The position numbers were made by a program, and so were the translations under genes. From W0P28-013 sp051878315 (GTDB lineage: Bacteria > Bacteroidota > Bacteroidia > Bacteroidales > Paludibacteraceae): a stretch of DNA of 32,562 nt. The stretch lies in contig JBJEJW010000065.1 in the NCBI GenBank assembly GCA_051878315.1, positions 1 to 32,562 of the forward strand, written 5' to 3'. The notes below the pieces were generated by a model. That model saw only the letters and a list, made by a program, of their open reading frames with translations, had not been told where the DNA came from and ran no database searches. Positions 32,176 to 32,562 of the stretch are shown here, piece by piece (the stretch's first letter is position 1; the number at the start of each line of letters is the position of its first letter).

Positions 32176-32562
32176 TCCTTTATTGCTTCGCTCCTCGTCC
32201 CCTTGAAAAGGGGACTTCTTTATCTTCGCACAAATGTTGTGCAGTGCATGCTCTCCCCTTTTTAAGGGGAGTACGGCGATAGCCGGGTAGGGTTAAAATA
32301 TAGGGACGCATTGCATGCGTCCGTAACTACCGAAGGGCGTAGGGTTAAAAAAGCATACAACAAACAAACGCGGAGCAAGGAAAACCATTCCTCACTCCGC
32401 ATTCCTAATTCCTAATTGTAGGGATGCCGCACGCGACGTCCCCACTCCCCCTTTAGGGGGTTGGGGGGCTCCGCCGGCCGCAGGCAGCCGCTATGGCGGT
32501 AGCGCATGGGCGGCACACGGCACGCCCCGCAGCACCGCCGCGGCTGCCCGCGGCATTTGCCC
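32176..32562. repeat. Non-coding palindrome-rich region
   Basis: No convincing reading frame is present in these 387 bases. The region holds a series of hairpins: GTCCCCTT/AAGGGGAC (32197-32215), GCACAA/TTGTGC (32228-32242), CTCCCCTT/AAGGGGAG (32253-32271), GGACGCAT/ATGCGTCC (32304-32322), GCGGAG/CTCCGC with inner AGGAA/TTCCT (32370-32400), CCCCCT/AGGGGG (32447-32460) and GCCGCGG/CCGCGGC (32537-32554). The 12-mer GTAGGGTTAAAA occurs twice (32287-32298, 32339-32350), and ATTCCTA twice (32401 on). From about 32460 the DNA becomes very G+C rich. It looks like the patchwork of REP-like repeats found between genes in some Bacteroidetes; family membership was not tested. Confidence 0.75.
32197..32221 (+). 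terminator. Terminator after the HD gene
   Basis: Stem GTCCCCTT/AAGGGGAC (32197-32204 and 32208-32215), loop GAA, followed by TTCTTT. The same CCCCTT/AAGGGG core appears again 50 bases on, so it may instead be part of the palindrome cluster that follows. Confidence 0.55.

Overview
The window looks like chromosomal DNA of a Bacteroidales-type member of the Bacteroidota. Reasons: the long form of IspG, an N-terminal-rubredoxin rubrerythrin, an Rnf operon headed by an RseC-like gene, type IX secretion (T9SS) genes and C-terminal sorting domains, and promoters of the Bacteroidetes form (TTG, 19-21 bases, TAnnTTTG) before many genes. No phage, insertion sequence or CRISPR array was seen. Genes are densely packed, and the content is mostly core metabolism, envelope and secretion.

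Region by region. Positions 1-468 hold the end of an unrecognised gene. From 12695 back to 478 lies a minus-strand run: two tandem GH3-family adenylate-forming enzymes, a HAD phosphatase-like protein and a PlsC-like acyltransferase; then, from a fresh promoter near 7410-7441, rbfA, a LolC/E-like permease, porX (response regulator with PglZ/alkaline-phosphatase-like domain), a CPA2 cation/proton antiporter and ispG. A divergent promoter region at about 12696-12850 starts a plus-strand operon: rseC-like, rnfB, rnfC, rnfD, rnfG, rnfE, rnfA, aroB, dapB and lepB, ending in a strong terminator. A minus-strand tRNA with CAT anticodon follows, then a HAD hydrolase, a PerR/Fur-type regulator with reverse rubrerythrin, and a porW/sprE-like lipoprotein gene overlapping recX. 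The end holds a T9SS-sorted secreted protein (minus), mgsA, tRNA-Thr(CGT), smpB, a secreted ExeM/NucH-like nuclease with a T9SS sorting domain, an HD-domain protein, and about 390 bases of palindrome-rich non-coding DNA.

How the genes fit together. The Rnf complex couples ferredoxin and NAD to an ion gradient, which the antiporter may also use. PerR-like regulator and rubrerythrin form a peroxide defence unit for an anaerobe. PorX (control), PorW (T9SS lipoprotein) and two proteins with sorting domains (cargo) make T9SS a repeated theme. The least explained part is the GH3-GH3-HAD-acyltransferase block, which may build or modify an acylated lipid; that is inference only.
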